Shown: positions 1 to 5,950, numbered from the stretch's first letter. The stretch: DNA of 10,708 nucleotides from an uncultured Clostridia bacterium (GCA_947587775.1 CANPYD010000025.1:1-10708); one strand, 5' to 3'. Program-made: numbers and translations. Notes: a model not told the origin generated them from the letters alone.

Positions 1-65
1 AGCAGTGGCAACTGCGACGGGCCTTGCGGCGGTACCTGCCGCCCAAGGTAAGGGGGTGGGGCGAG
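1..65. other. unassigned left edge with a GC-rich imperfect hairpin
   Basis: No gene can be supported here. The segment holds an imperfect inverted repeat around bases 23-48: CCTT and GGCGG on the left pair with CCGCC and AAGG on the right, around a loop near 34-38. It directly precedes the first 248-bp repeat and may be the end of a larger repetitive element cut by the window edge. Confidence 0.3.
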
Positions 66-313
66 TTCCAAATTACTGCGCGAAGCAAAACCACGCTTTT
101 GCGGCAGCGCACCCAATTTGTCGAACCCCTTCGACTTAATGTAATTACAAAGCAATGTTCGGAGTGACCCGATTGATGCACAGGGAAGGTTCGCTCGTTC
201 ATTTCTTTTCGATGCCCCGCGAGATTCTTCGACAAGCTCAGAATGACGCGCGAGGCGCGTCCGCGGGGCGCCTTGTGCAAAGCGAGCGGGGCGAGCAAAG
301 AAATGAACGAAAC
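66..313. repeat. 248-bp structured repeat, copy 1
   Basis: This copy matches 315-562 at a constant offset of 249, with only two differences noticed (the c/t in 'cacgctttt' versus 'cacgttttt', and a/g in 'taattac' versus 'taattgc'). It is built from nested inverted repeats: CAAATT 69-74 with AATTTG 115-120; the hairpin GTCGAA-CCCC-TTCGAC at 120-135; CGTTCATTTCTTT 196-208 with AAAGAAATGAACG 297-309; and GCCCCGCG 214-221 with CGCGGGGC 262-269. Bases 221-247 carry the dispersed motif that reads GTCATTCTGAGCTTGTCGAA on the minus strand. Short open frames inside are artefacts: the same peptide start occurs in both copies and has no SD site. This is a non-coding MITE/REP-like element; no transposase is present and the class is not identified. 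Confidence 0.85.
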
Positions 314-314
314 A

Positions 315-562
315 TTCCAAATTACTGCGCGAAGCAAAACCACGTTTTTGCGGCAGCGCACCCAATTTGTCGAACCCCTTCGACTTAATGTAATTGCAAA
401 GCAATGTTCGGAGTGACCCGATTGATGCACAGGGAAGGTTCGCTCGTTCATTTCTTTTCGATGCCCCGCGAGATTCTTCGACAAGCTCAGAATGACGCGC
501 GAGGCGCGTCCGCGGGGCGCCTTGTGCAAAGCGAGCGGGGCGAGCAAAGAAATGAACGAAAC
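315..562. repeat. 248-bp structured repeat, copy 2 (tandem)
   Basis: This is the second direct copy of the 66-313 element, one base (314) after it. The same inverted-repeat arms recur, shifted by 249 (for example CGTTCATTTCTTT at 445-457 with AAAGAAATGAACG at 546-558). It ends 12 bp beyond the stop of the convergent ychF gene, so the ychF transcript must read into this palindromic DNA; the hairpins could end or stabilise the message, though no classical GC-stem plus T-run terminator is evident. Confidence 0.85.
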
Positions 563-578
563 TATCGAACGAAACTAT
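554..578. repeat. 12-bp direct repeat at the end of ychF
   Basis: GAACGAAACTAT occurs at 554-565 and again at 567-578, separated by a single c. The first copy is the edge of the 248-bp repeat plus three bases; the second contains the ychF stop codon (575-577, read on the minus strand) and runs one base into its last sense codon. This could be a scar of local duplication when the repeat arrived. Confidence 0.6.
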
Positions 579-1675
579 ACGTTGAATCTGAACAAGACGA
601 CGTCGCCGTCCTTCATCACATAATCCTTGCCCTCGGAGCGGACTTTGCCCTTCTCACGGGCACCTGTCAGACCGCCGCATTCGAGCAGCGTTTCCCAGTC
701 AACGACCTCGGCGCGGATAAAGCCTTTTTCAAAATCCGTATGGATCTTTCCCGCCGCCTGCGGTGCCTTTGTGCCTTTCACGATCGTCCACGCGCGGGTC
801 TCTTTTTCGCCCGCCGTGAGGTAGGAGATCAGCCCGAGAAGGGAGTAGGACGCCTTGATCAGTTTGTTGAGCCCGCTCTCTTTGAGCCCGAACTCTTCGA
901 GGAACACAGCCGCGTCCTCGGGATCCATCTCGGCGAGCTCCTCTTCCGTCTTTGCGCAGACGACAATGACGCCCGCGCCGTGCTTTTCGGCATAACTGCG
1001 CACTTTTTGGACGAGGGGAAGCCCGCTTTCGTCGGCGCCCATGTCCTTTTCCGCAATATTGGCGCAATAGACGACGGGTTTTGCGGAGAGCAGGAAGAGA
1101 TTGTCGAGCAAAACTTTTTCATCCTCGTTGACGGGAAGGCAGGACGCGGGCTGTTCCTGTTCGAGGTGCGCCGTCAGTTTTTCCAAAAATGCAAATTCCG
1201 CGGCGGCCGTCTTGTCCGCGCCCCCGCGTGCGGCGTTTTTGATCCTGTCCTGCCGCTTTTGCACCGCTTCGAGATCGGCAAGAATGAGCTCCAAATTGAT
1301 CGTTTCGATGTCGCGGACGGGATCCACGGTATTTTCGACGTGGGTGACGTTCTCGTCCTCGAAACAGCGCACGACGTGCACAATGGCGTCGCATTCGCGG
1401 ATGTGCGAGAGGAACTTATTCCCGAGCCCCTCTCCGCGGCTCGCTCCCTTGACGAGCCCCGCGATGTCTACGAATTCGACGATGGCGGGGGTCACTTTTT
1501 TGCTGTTGTAAAGAGCGGCGAGTTTCTCGAGCCGCTCGTCGGGGACGGCGACGACGCCGACATTGGGTTCGATGGTGCAGAAGGGATAGTTCGCGGCTTC
1601 CGCGCCCGCATGGGTGATCGCGTTGAACAGAGTGGACTTTCCGACGTTGGGAAGCCCGACGACGCCTAACTTCAT
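575..1675 (-). CDS. ychF: ribosome-binding ATPase YchF (Obg-like ATPase 1 family)
   Basis: The 366-residue protein has the normal length for YchF, a TRAFAC-class P-loop protein that binds ribosomes and prefers ATP over GTP. Seen directly: G1 P-loop GLPNVGKST at residues 7-15; G3 DIAGLVKGASRGEG from residue 70, with the hydrophobic leucine after DIAG that marks the HAS-type (catalytic Gln missing) subgroup; NIAE at 206-209 in place of the NKxD guanine-specificity motif, which explains the ATP preference; a helical insert in the middle; and a C-terminal TGS-like domain from about residue 283 to the end (FEKGFIRAEV, then DVVLFRFNV). The start is fixed by the family N-terminus MKLGVVGLPNVGK and by an AAAGGAG SD a few bases upstream on the minus strand. 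The stop is TAG. The gene is monocistronic, divergent from argS, and its 3' end faces the repeat array. Very sure. Confidence 0.97.
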   Translation of the reverse strand: MKLGVVGLPNVGKSTLFNAITHAGAEAANYPFCTIEPNVGVVAVPDERLEKLAALYNSKKVTPAIVEFVDIAGLVKGASRGEGLGNKFLSHIRECDAIVHVVRCFEDENVTHVENTVDPVRDIETINLELILADLEAVQKRQDRIKNAARGGADKTAAAEFAFLEKLTAHLEQEQPASCLPVNEDEKVLLDNLFLLSAKPVVYCANIAEKDMGADESGLPLVQKVRSYAEKHGAGVIVVCAKTEEELAEMDPEDAAVFLEEFGLKESGLNKLIKASYSLLGLISYLTAGEKETRAWTIVKGTKAPQAAGKIHTDFEKGFIRAEVVDWETLLECGGLTGAREKGKVRSEGKDYVMKDGDVVLFRFNV

Positions 1676-1691
1676 AACATTCTCCTTTCCG

Positions 1692-1707
1692 GCGGCGCAG
1701 ACGCCGC
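1692..1707 (-). promoter_or_regulatory. GC-rich hairpin in the ychF 5' leader
   Basis: GCGGCG (1692-1697), loop CAGA, CGCCGC (1702-1707) form a perfect 6-bp stem. With the -10 box at 1715-1720, transcription should start near 1708, so the hairpin would be almost the very 5' end of the ychF mRNA, immediately before the AAAGGAG ribosome site. Such a 5'-terminal stem could protect the mRNA or tune translation; that role is inference. Confidence 0.55.
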
Positions 1708-1714
1708 TTCTCGT

Positions 1715-1743
1715 ATTATATAACTTTTCTCGGAAATGGGCAA
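1715..1743 (-). promoter_or_regulatory. sigma-A-type promoter of ychF
   Basis: On the minus strand, -35 TTGCCC (1738-1743) is separated by exactly 17 bp from a perfect -10 TATAAT (1715-1720). Predicted start is around 1708. Spacing and hexamers fit a vegetative promoter; no experimental support is available. Confidence 0.75.
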
Positions 1744-1752
1744 GTCTTTCGG

Positions 1753-1781
1753 TTGCCTAAACCGTAAAAATATGGTAAAAT
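1753..1781 (+). promoter_or_regulatory. sigma-A-type promoter of argS
   Basis: -35 TTGCCT (1753-1758), 17-bp spacer, -10 TAAAAT (1776-1781). It drives argS and probably the coupled phosphatase. Its -35 lies only 9 bp from the -35 of the divergent ychF promoter, so RNA polymerase binding at the two could compete. No T-box or other long leader fits in the short space to the argS start. Confidence 0.65.
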
Positions 1782-1805
1782 ACCCGAGACAGAAGGAGTT
1801 TTTCT

Positions 1806-3494
1806 ATGGATCATAAAACATATATTGCGGAAAGAATCGATATCGAGGGCGTGACGAAGGGAGAGATCGCGGATTCCATCGCCGTCCCGCCCGATACAAC
1901 GCTCGGCGACTATGCGCTGCCCTGCTTCAAGTTCGCGAAGGTGCTGCACAAGTCTCCCGCCCTGATCGCGGAAAGCCTCGCCGCGGCCTTCAAGACGGAT
2001 GATATCATCTCTTCCGTCAGCGCCGTGAACGGGTATCTCAACTTCAGAATCAACCGCAAAGGACTCGCGGAGGAGATCGTCCCGAAGATCTTAAACGAGA
2101 AAAGCGAATACGGGTCTTCGGACATGGGCGGCGGAAAAACCGTCTGCATCGATTATTCTTCCGTCAATATCGCAAAGCCATTTCACATCGGGCACCTTTC
2201 CACGACCGTGCTCGGCGGCGCGCTCTACCGCATCTATAACTTCCTCGGCTACCGCGCCGTGGGGATCAATCATCTCGGCGATTACGGCACGCAGTTCGGC
2301 AAGCTCATCTCCGCCTACAAGCGGTGGGGCAACCGTGAGGAAGTCGAAAAGGGCGGGATCCACGCGATCAACGAGCTCTATGTGCGTTTCAATAACGAGG
2401 CGACCGAGGAGATGGAAGCGGAGGCGCGGGAAAATTTCCGCCTCATCGAGAGCGGGGACAGGGAGGCGAACGAGCTCTTCAACTGGTTCAAGTCCCTGAC
2501 GCTTGCCTATGTGGAGAAGATTTACGACCGTTTGCATATCAGGTTCGACAGCTACCTCGGCGAAAGTTTTTATATCGACAAGATCCCGTCCGCCGTCGAA
2601 GCGCTCAAGGAAAAGGGCTTGCTCGTCGAAAGCCGCGGTGCGCAGGTCGTCGATCTCGAACCGTACAATATGCCGCCCTTCATCGTACTCCGCTCGGACG
2701 GCGCTTCCCTCTACGGCACCCGTGATCTCGCCGCGGCGCTCTACCGCAAACAGACGTACGACTTCGAAAAGTGCCTCTATGTCGTCGCCTATCAGCAAAA
2801 TCTGCATTTCAGCCAGCTCTTCAAGGTCATCGAGCTCATGGGAGAACCGTGGGCGAAGGATCTCGTGCACGTCGCCTACGGCATGGTCTCTTTGGAAGAC
2901 GGTGCGATGTCCACGCGGAAGGGGAAGGTCGTGTGGCTCGAGGACGTCATTTCCCGCTGTGTGGAGAAGGCGAAGAACATCCTCACGGAAAAGAACCCCG
3001 ATCTCGAACATAAGGACGAGGTCGCCGAACAGGTCGGCGTGGGGGCGGTCGTGTTCGGCGCTCTCTACAATAATAAGATCAAGGATATCGTCTTTTCGTA
3101 CGATAAGGCGCTCAATTTCGACGGCGAAACGAGCGTATATGTGCAATACACATGTGCCCGCGCGTCGTCCGTTCTCGAGAAGGCGGCGTCGGTGGGGGCG
3201 GAAGCCGCGATGGGGGACATCGAGCCCAACGCGCAGGAGTTCGAGCTCATCAAGGCGCTCGCTGCCTTCCCGTCCACTGTGAAGGCGGCGGCGGAGGACT
3301 ATGAGCCGAGCTATATCGCCCGCTTTGCGGTGGATACGGCGCAGAAATTCAACCGCTTCTATATCGACTGTAAGATTATGCAGGCGGAGAGCGACGCGCT
3401 CCGTTCCTTCCGCCTCGCGCTCACCCGTGCGGCGCTCATCACGCTGACAAACGCGCTGACCCTGCTCGGCATCGGCGTCCCGGAGAAAATGTGA
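1806..3494 (+). CDS. argS: arginine--tRNA ligase
   Basis: The 562-residue class I aminoacyl-tRNA synthetase charges tRNA-Arg in the cytoplasm. Domains seen: an N-terminal arginyl-specific additional domain (about 1-100, with GDYALPCFKFAK and NGYLNFRI); the Rossmann catalytic core with the HIGH signature at 127-130 following SSVNIAKPF; GDYGTQFGKL near 158-167; the degenerate KMSKS-equivalent MSTRKGKVV from residue 368, as usual for ArgS, which often lacks the canonical lysine; and the C-terminal DALR anticodon-binding domain from about residue 440 (YVQYTCARASSVL) to GIGVPEKM. The start ATG is preceded by AGAAGGAG at 1791-1798. The stop TGA (3492-3494) overlaps the next gene's ATG. No tRNA or T-box lies upstream. 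Very sure of the identity. Confidence 0.97.
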   Translation: MDHKTYIAERIDIEGVTKGEIADSIAVPPDTTLGDYALPCFKFAKVLHKSPALIAESLAAAFKTDDIISSVSAVNGYLNFRINRKGLAEEIVPKILNEKSEYGSSDMGGGKTVCIDYSSVNIAKPFHIGHLSTTVLGGALYRIYNFLGYRAVGINHLGDYGTQFGKLISAYKRWGNREEVEKGGIHAINELYVRFNNEATEEMEAEARENFRLIESGDREANELFNWFKSLTLAYVEKIYDRLHIRFDSYLGESFYIDKIPSAVEALKEKGLLVESRGAQVVDLEPYNMPPFIVLRSDGASLYGTRDLAAALYRKQTYDFEKCLYVVAYQQNLHFSQLFKVIELMGEPWAKDLVHVAYGMVSLEDGAMSTRKGKVVWLEDVISRCVEKAKNILTEKNPDLEHKDEVAEQVGVGAVVFGALYNNKIKDIVFSYDKALNFDGETSVYVQYTCARASSVLEKAASVGAEAAMGDIEPNAQEFELIKALAAFPSTVKAAAEDYEPSYIARFAVDTAQKFNRFYIDCKIMQAESDALRSFRLALTRAALITLTNALTLLGIGVPEKM

Positions 3495-4126
3495 TGAAGG
3501 CGGTCTTTTTCGACCTCGACGGCACCCTTCTCGACACCCTTCCCGATATCCATGTCTGCGTCAATGCCGTTTTGAAGGAGTTTTCTTACCACGCCGTATC
3601 AACCGATGAGACGCGTGCCGCGATCGGAAGCGGGGCGCGGGCGCTCATGGAGCGGGTACTCCCTCAAGATGCGCCGCTCGAGGAATGCCTTGCGCGCTTT
3701 CGCAAGCTCTATGCGGAAAACGGCGGCGAGCATACGCGGGTATACGGCGGCGCCCGCGAATGTATTGCAGAATTGAAGCGCCGCGGCGTGAAAATCGCCG
3801 TCATCACCAATAAGCCGCACGAAGCGACGGCGCGGGTCGTCGAAAAATTTTTCGGAGCGGGGACGTTTGATTTTGTCGCAGGGGACAGCGGGGATTTTCC
3901 CGTAAAGCCCGATCCCACACTCACCCGCTACGCCGCGCTCACCCTTCGCGTCAGCCCCGCGGAGACCCTCTTTTTGGGGGACGGCGAGACGGACTTTCTC
4001 ACGGCGAAAAACGCGGGAATGCGCCCGCTTGCCGCGCTCTGGGGGTACCGCACGAGGGAACAGCTCTATGCGGCGGGCGCGCGGGACTTTATCGAAGGGT
4101 TTGACGAACTCTTGAAGTATCTGTAA
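3494..4126 (+). CDS. HAD-superfamily hydrolase, phosphoglycolate phosphatase-like
   Basis: This 210-residue protein belongs to the haloacid dehalogenase family, Gph/PpaX-like subgroup, which hydrolyses small phosphate esters such as 2-phosphoglycolate. Motif I is FFDLDGT, with the nucleophile Asp7 and acid/base Asp9; motif II is VITNKP (Thr105); motif III Lys138 is in VKPDP; motif IV GDGETD at 162-167 holds the Mg2+ aspartates. The helical cap lies between residues 15 and 80. The start is placed at ATG 3494, which shares one base with the argS stop (TGATG) and has GGAG 8 bp upstream; GTG at 3491 is also in frame but less likely. Coupling to argS suggests co-transcription, not a shared pathway. 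The substrate cannot be assigned from sequence: 'phosphoglycolate phosphatase' is the best family guess, PpaX-like pyrophosphatase an alternative. Confidence 0.88.
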   Translation: MKAVFFDLDGTLLDTLPDIHVCVNAVLKEFSYHAVSTDETRAAIGSGARALMERVLPQDAPLEECLARFRKLYAENGGEHTRVYGGARECIAELKRRGVKIAVITNKPHEATARVVEKFFGAGTFDFVAGDSGDFPVKPDPTLTRYAALTLRVSPAETLFLGDGETDFLTAKNAGMRPLAALWGYRTREQLYAAGARDFIEGFDELLKYL

Positions 4127-4134
4127 GAGCATGC

Positions 4135-4182
4135 CGCGGGAAATTTTCGGAAATTTTTATTTTTTCCGTTGTAATTCCCGCG
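4135..4182. repeat. interrupted palindrome between the phosphatase gene and the rubrerythrin gene
   Basis: CGCGGGAA (4135-4142) pairs perfectly with TTCCCGCG (4175-4182), and a second stem CGGAAA (4148-4153) / TTTCCG (4163-4168) nests inside. It begins 8 bp after the phosphatase stop, so it may end that transcript, but no T-run follows. The right arm lies inside the -35/-10 spacer of the rubrerythrin promoter, so an operator role is equally possible. Confidence 0.5.
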
Positions 4183-4197
4183 AAGCTATGATATAAT
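4169..4197 (+). promoter_or_regulatory. extended -10 promoter of the rubrerythrin gene
   Basis: -35 TTGTAA (4169-4174), exactly 17 bp, -10 TATAAT (4192-4197), with TG at 4189-4190 giving an extended -10 (TGATATAAT). Predicted start is near 4204, leaving a leader of about 30 nt that contains TAAGGAGAT at 4218-4226. A strong constitutive-looking promoter. I see no PerR-type box, but the palindrome arm in the spacer could bind a regulator. Confidence 0.75.
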
Positions 4198-4233
4198 ACA
4201 CCTACGAATCAAATTTTTAAGGAGATAAACGAT

Positions 4234-4752
4234 ATGAAAAGATGTGCTGTTTGCGGCGAGATCGTAGAAGACGACGTCGAAGTTTGCCCCGTATGCAAGG
4301 CGAAGAAGTTCGAACCCATCGAAGAGAAGGCGTTTGCGTGTGAGCACCACGTCGGCGACGGCGTTGTCGAGGACAAGGAAGTCATGGACGGGCTCCGCGC
4401 CAACTTCAACGGCGAGTGCTGCGAAGTCGGTATGTACCTTGCGATGGCGCGCGTCGCGGAGCGCGAGGGGTATCCCGAGATTGCCGAGGCCTACAAGCGT
4501 TACGCCTATGAAGAGGCGGATCATGCAAGTAAATTCGCAGAGCTTCTGGGCGAGGTCGTGACCCCTTCCACCAAGAAGAATCTCGAACTCCGCGCAGCTG
4601 CCGAAGCGGGCGCCTGCGAGGGCAAGCTTATGCTCGCAAAGCGCGCGAAGGAACTCGGCTACGACGCGATCCACGACACCGTGCACGAGATGGCGAAGGA
4701 CGAGGCGCGCCACGGCGCAGGCTTCAAGGGACTGTTGAAGAGATATTTCTGA
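4234..4752 (+). CDS. reverse rubrerythrin (rubredoxin domain at the N-terminus)
   Basis: This 172-residue non-haem iron protein would detoxify H2O2 and/or O2 in the cytoplasm of an anaerobe, taking electrons from NAD(P)H through a rubredoxin-type centre. Residues 1-27 form a short rubredoxin-like knuckle pair (Cys4, Cys7, Cys18, Cys21; CAVC and CPVC). The ferritin-like four-helix domain follows from about residue 45, with likely diiron ligands Glu61 (GEC), Glu94 and His97 (EEADH), Glu124/Glu129 (EAGACEG) and Glu157/His160 (DEARH). Classical rubrerythrins have the rubredoxin domain at the C-terminus; this swapped order and the stretch ANFNGECCEVGMYLAMAR match the clostridial 'reverse rubrerythrin' group (as in Clostridium acetobutylicum). 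The start has a TAAGGAG SD 8 bp upstream. The gene has its own promoter and terminator, so it is monocistronic. Confidence 0.94.
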   Translation: MKRCAVCGEIVEDDVEVCPVCKAKKFEPIEEKAFACEHHVGDGVVEDKEVMDGLRANFNGECCEVGMYLAMARVAEREGYPEIAEAYKRYAYEEADHASKFAELLGEVVTPSTKKNLELRAAAEAGACEGKLMLAKRAKELGYDAIHDTVHEMAKDEARHGAGFKGLLKRYF

Positions 4753-4772
4753 TCTTTTACAAAAGAAGAAGG

Positions 4773-4805
4773 GGGGACGGTTTGACCGTCCCCTTTGAAT
4801 TTTTT
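4773..4805 (+). terminator. intrinsic terminator of the rubrerythrin gene
   Basis: GGGGACGGT (4773-4781), loop TTG, ACCGTCCCC (4785-4793) form a perfect 9-bp GC-rich stem, followed by TTTGAATTTTT. It lies 20 bp past the stop codon. A textbook Rho-independent terminator. Confidence 0.9.
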
Positions 4806-4811
4806 CGCTTG

Positions 4812-4856
4812 ATTTGTTTTGCGCTCGCGCCTTGTCGGCGCGAGCGCAAAACAAAT
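4812..4856. repeat. perfect 20-bp inverted repeat with a 5-nt loop
   Basis: The arm ATTTGTTTTGCGCTCGCGCC (4812-4831) is the exact reverse complement of 4837-4856, with loop TTGTC between. After a small internal loop, TCGCT (4805-4809) can pair with AGCGA (4860-4864). It directly follows the terminator and has no typical T-run, so it looks like a separate palindromic element (REP-like, or a backup bidirectional stop). Confidence 0.85.
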
Positions 4857-4980
4857 ACGAGCGAGGAAAGTTACGTTTTTGGGGTATTGAGTCACTGTCT
4901 CGTAACTTCGCGCCAAGAGCAGCGCTCGTGCCGCCCTTAGTAGCACAATAGAAGTGCGGGCGGGGCGCTTGTTACTACAA
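4857..4980. other. gene-free spacer with a short inverted repeat
   Basis: Nothing coding is supported. AAGTTACG (4868-4875) is mirrored by CGTAACTT (4901-4908). The remainder is GC-rich and runs into the inverted repeat copy. The minus-strand frame crossing this stretch also crosses terminator and palindromes and starts inside the Bro-N/Fic gene, so it is not a gene. Confidence 0.4.
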
Positions 4981-5045
4981 TAAGTCGAAGGGGTTCGACA
5001 ACTTGAGTGCGCTGCTATAAAAGCGTGGTTTTGCTTCGCCGCACT
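4981..5045 (-). repeat. inverted, diverged third copy of the 5' part of the 248-bp repeat
   Basis: The reverse complement aligns base for base with 74-138 and 323-387. It keeps GAAGCAAAACCACGCTTTT, the block GCAGCGCAC, and the GTCGAA-CCCC-TTCGAC hairpin (here 4984-4999), with roughly a quarter of the remaining sites changed. In this copy AGTGCG (5006-5011) pairs with CGCACT (5040-5045), so it can still fold into a hairpin although the flanking stem bases differ from those in copies 1 and 2. Its outer edge touches the -35 box of the next gene. Confidence 0.8.
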
Positions 5046-5073
5046 TGACATTGGTTTGCTGAGGTAATATAAT
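5045..5073 (+). promoter_or_regulatory. perfect-consensus promoter of the Bro-N/Fic gene
   Basis: -35 TTGACA (5045-5050), exactly 17 bp, -10 TATAAT (5068-5073): both hexamers match the sigma-A consensus fully. Predicted start is about 5079-5081, only 7-9 nt before the ATG at 5088. The first base of the -35 is shared with the arm of the preceding hairpin repeat. Such a strong promoter on a potentially toxic Fic enzyme suggests control after transcription (weak translation start, autoinhibition). Confidence 0.8.
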
Positions 5074-5087
5074 ATGAATGAAACGCT

Positions 5088-5939
5088 ATGATCAAGACAT
5101 CGATCCGATTTTTTGAAGATATCCCGGTAAGAGCTGTTTGGAACAACGAGGACTCCAAATGGTGGTTTTGTGCTACGGATATTGCCGAGGCGCTCACAAA
5201 GAGTAAAAATCCGCGCGTCTATTGGGCGCAGATGAAACGGCGTAATCCGCAGTTGATTACAATTTGTAAACAACTGAAACTTTCGGCGCGGGACGGGAAG
5301 TCCTATCTCACTGATGTAATCGAGGCAAGCGGGATCAATACGGTCGTAGCGCTCATTCCCGCCAAGAACCGCGAGAATTTTGTCCGTTGGCTTTCGGGCA
5401 TGGGGAGCACGGTTGATGAAAAAAGCAAGCAGAAAGCATACGAACTGTTTGAAAGCGGCATGATCGATGAAATAGAGGTCGGGACAGTCAGGGGCTTGCA
5501 ACAGATCCATGGCTACATCTTCGGCGGGCTATTTGACTTTGCGGGACAGATCCGCGGTTTGAATATCACCAAGGGCGGCTTTGCGTTTGCACCGGCAATG
5601 TACTTAAGGGAAAATCTTGCATACATCGAGAAAATGCCCGAGCATACCCTTGACGATATTGTCAAAAAATACGTTGAAATGAATATCGCTCACCCGTTTA
5701 TGGAGGGGAATGGGCGAAGCACGCGGATCTGGCTTGACCTTATTCTGAAGAAAAATTTACACAGATGCGTCGATTGGAGCATGATCGACAAGCGCGCGTA
5801 TCTTGATGCTATGCGAAAGAGTCCCGTCGATGCGTCGGAAATTCATCGGCTCATCGAAGGCGTGTTGACCGACCGCGTCAACGACCGCGAGATGTTCATG
5901 AAAGGGATCGACTACTCCTATTATTACGAGGAAGAGTAA
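5088..5939 (+). CDS. Bro-N domain / Fic domain fusion protein (putative AMP transferase)
   Basis: The 283-residue protein has two parts. Residues 5 to about 105 resemble the Bro-N domain of phage and viral antirepressor proteins (VWNNEDSKWWFCATDIAEAL, RVYWAQMKRR, KQLKLSARDGK, NFVRWL), usually a DNA-binding module. Residues about 110-283 are a complete Fic domain: flap region near 153-172, catalytic motif HPFMEGNGRSTR at 202-213 (His202 as base), and at the very C-terminus S277-YYY-E281-E, matching the (S/T)xxxE autoinhibitory helix of class III Fic enzymes such as Neisseria NmFic; the usual following G/N is E here. Fic enzymes mostly transfer AMP from ATP to Ser/Thr/Tyr hydroxyls. No separate antitoxin gene is seen, consistent with built-in inhibition. 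No SD precedes the ATG, and no earlier in-frame start fits. The gene is visibly AT-richer (22 of 60 G+C in 5641-5700 against 43 of 60 in 9541-9600) and flanked by repeats, suggesting transfer. Confidence 0.88.
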   Translation: MIKTSIRFFEDIPVRAVWNNEDSKWWFCATDIAEALTKSKNPRVYWAQMKRRNPQLITICKQLKLSARDGKSYLTDVIEASGINTVVALIPAKNRENFVRWLSGMGSTVDEKSKQKAYELFESGMIDEIEVGTVRGLQQIHGYIFGGLFDFAGQIRGLNITKGGFAFAPAMYLRENLAYIEKMPEHTLDDIVKKYVEMNIAHPFMEGNGRSTRIWLDLILKKNLHRCVDWSMIDKRAYLDAMRKSPVDASEIHRLIEGVLTDRVNDREMFMKGIDYSYYYEEE

Positions 5940-5950
5940 GTTTTGTGATC

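Noticed and set aside
155..388. Short open frame in repeat copy 1, with the same start as the frame at 404
   Set aside because: Both lie in the 248-bp repeat and across its inverted repeats; no SD, no domain, and the second merely continues antisense through ychF.
66..562. The two 249-bp-period repeats considered as a CRISPR array
   Set aside because: Units are 248 bp with a one-base gap and no variable spacers; no cas genes.
404..1669. 421-codon plus-strand open frame antisense to ychF
   Set aside because: It begins inside a repeat and mirrors the codon bias of ychF on the other strand; the ychF protein is complete with all motifs.
2091..3146. 351-codon minus-strand frame inside argS
   Set aside because: High-GC antisense shadow; argS is intact and recognisable throughout.
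4777..4790. TTTGACC inside the rubrerythrin terminator resembles half a CtsR box
   Set aside because: A single heptad within a terminator stem, with no second heptad at the right spacing and no adjacent CtsR-type gene.
4812..4856. Large hairpin considered as the rubrerythrin terminator
   Set aside because: A complete terminator with T-rich tail precedes it, and the hairpin itself has no T-run after the stem.
4659..5510. Minus-strand 283-codon frame over the rubrerythrin terminator region
   Set aside because: It starts inside the Bro-N/Fic gene and passes through a terminator, a perfect palindrome and a repeat copy; no SD or domain.
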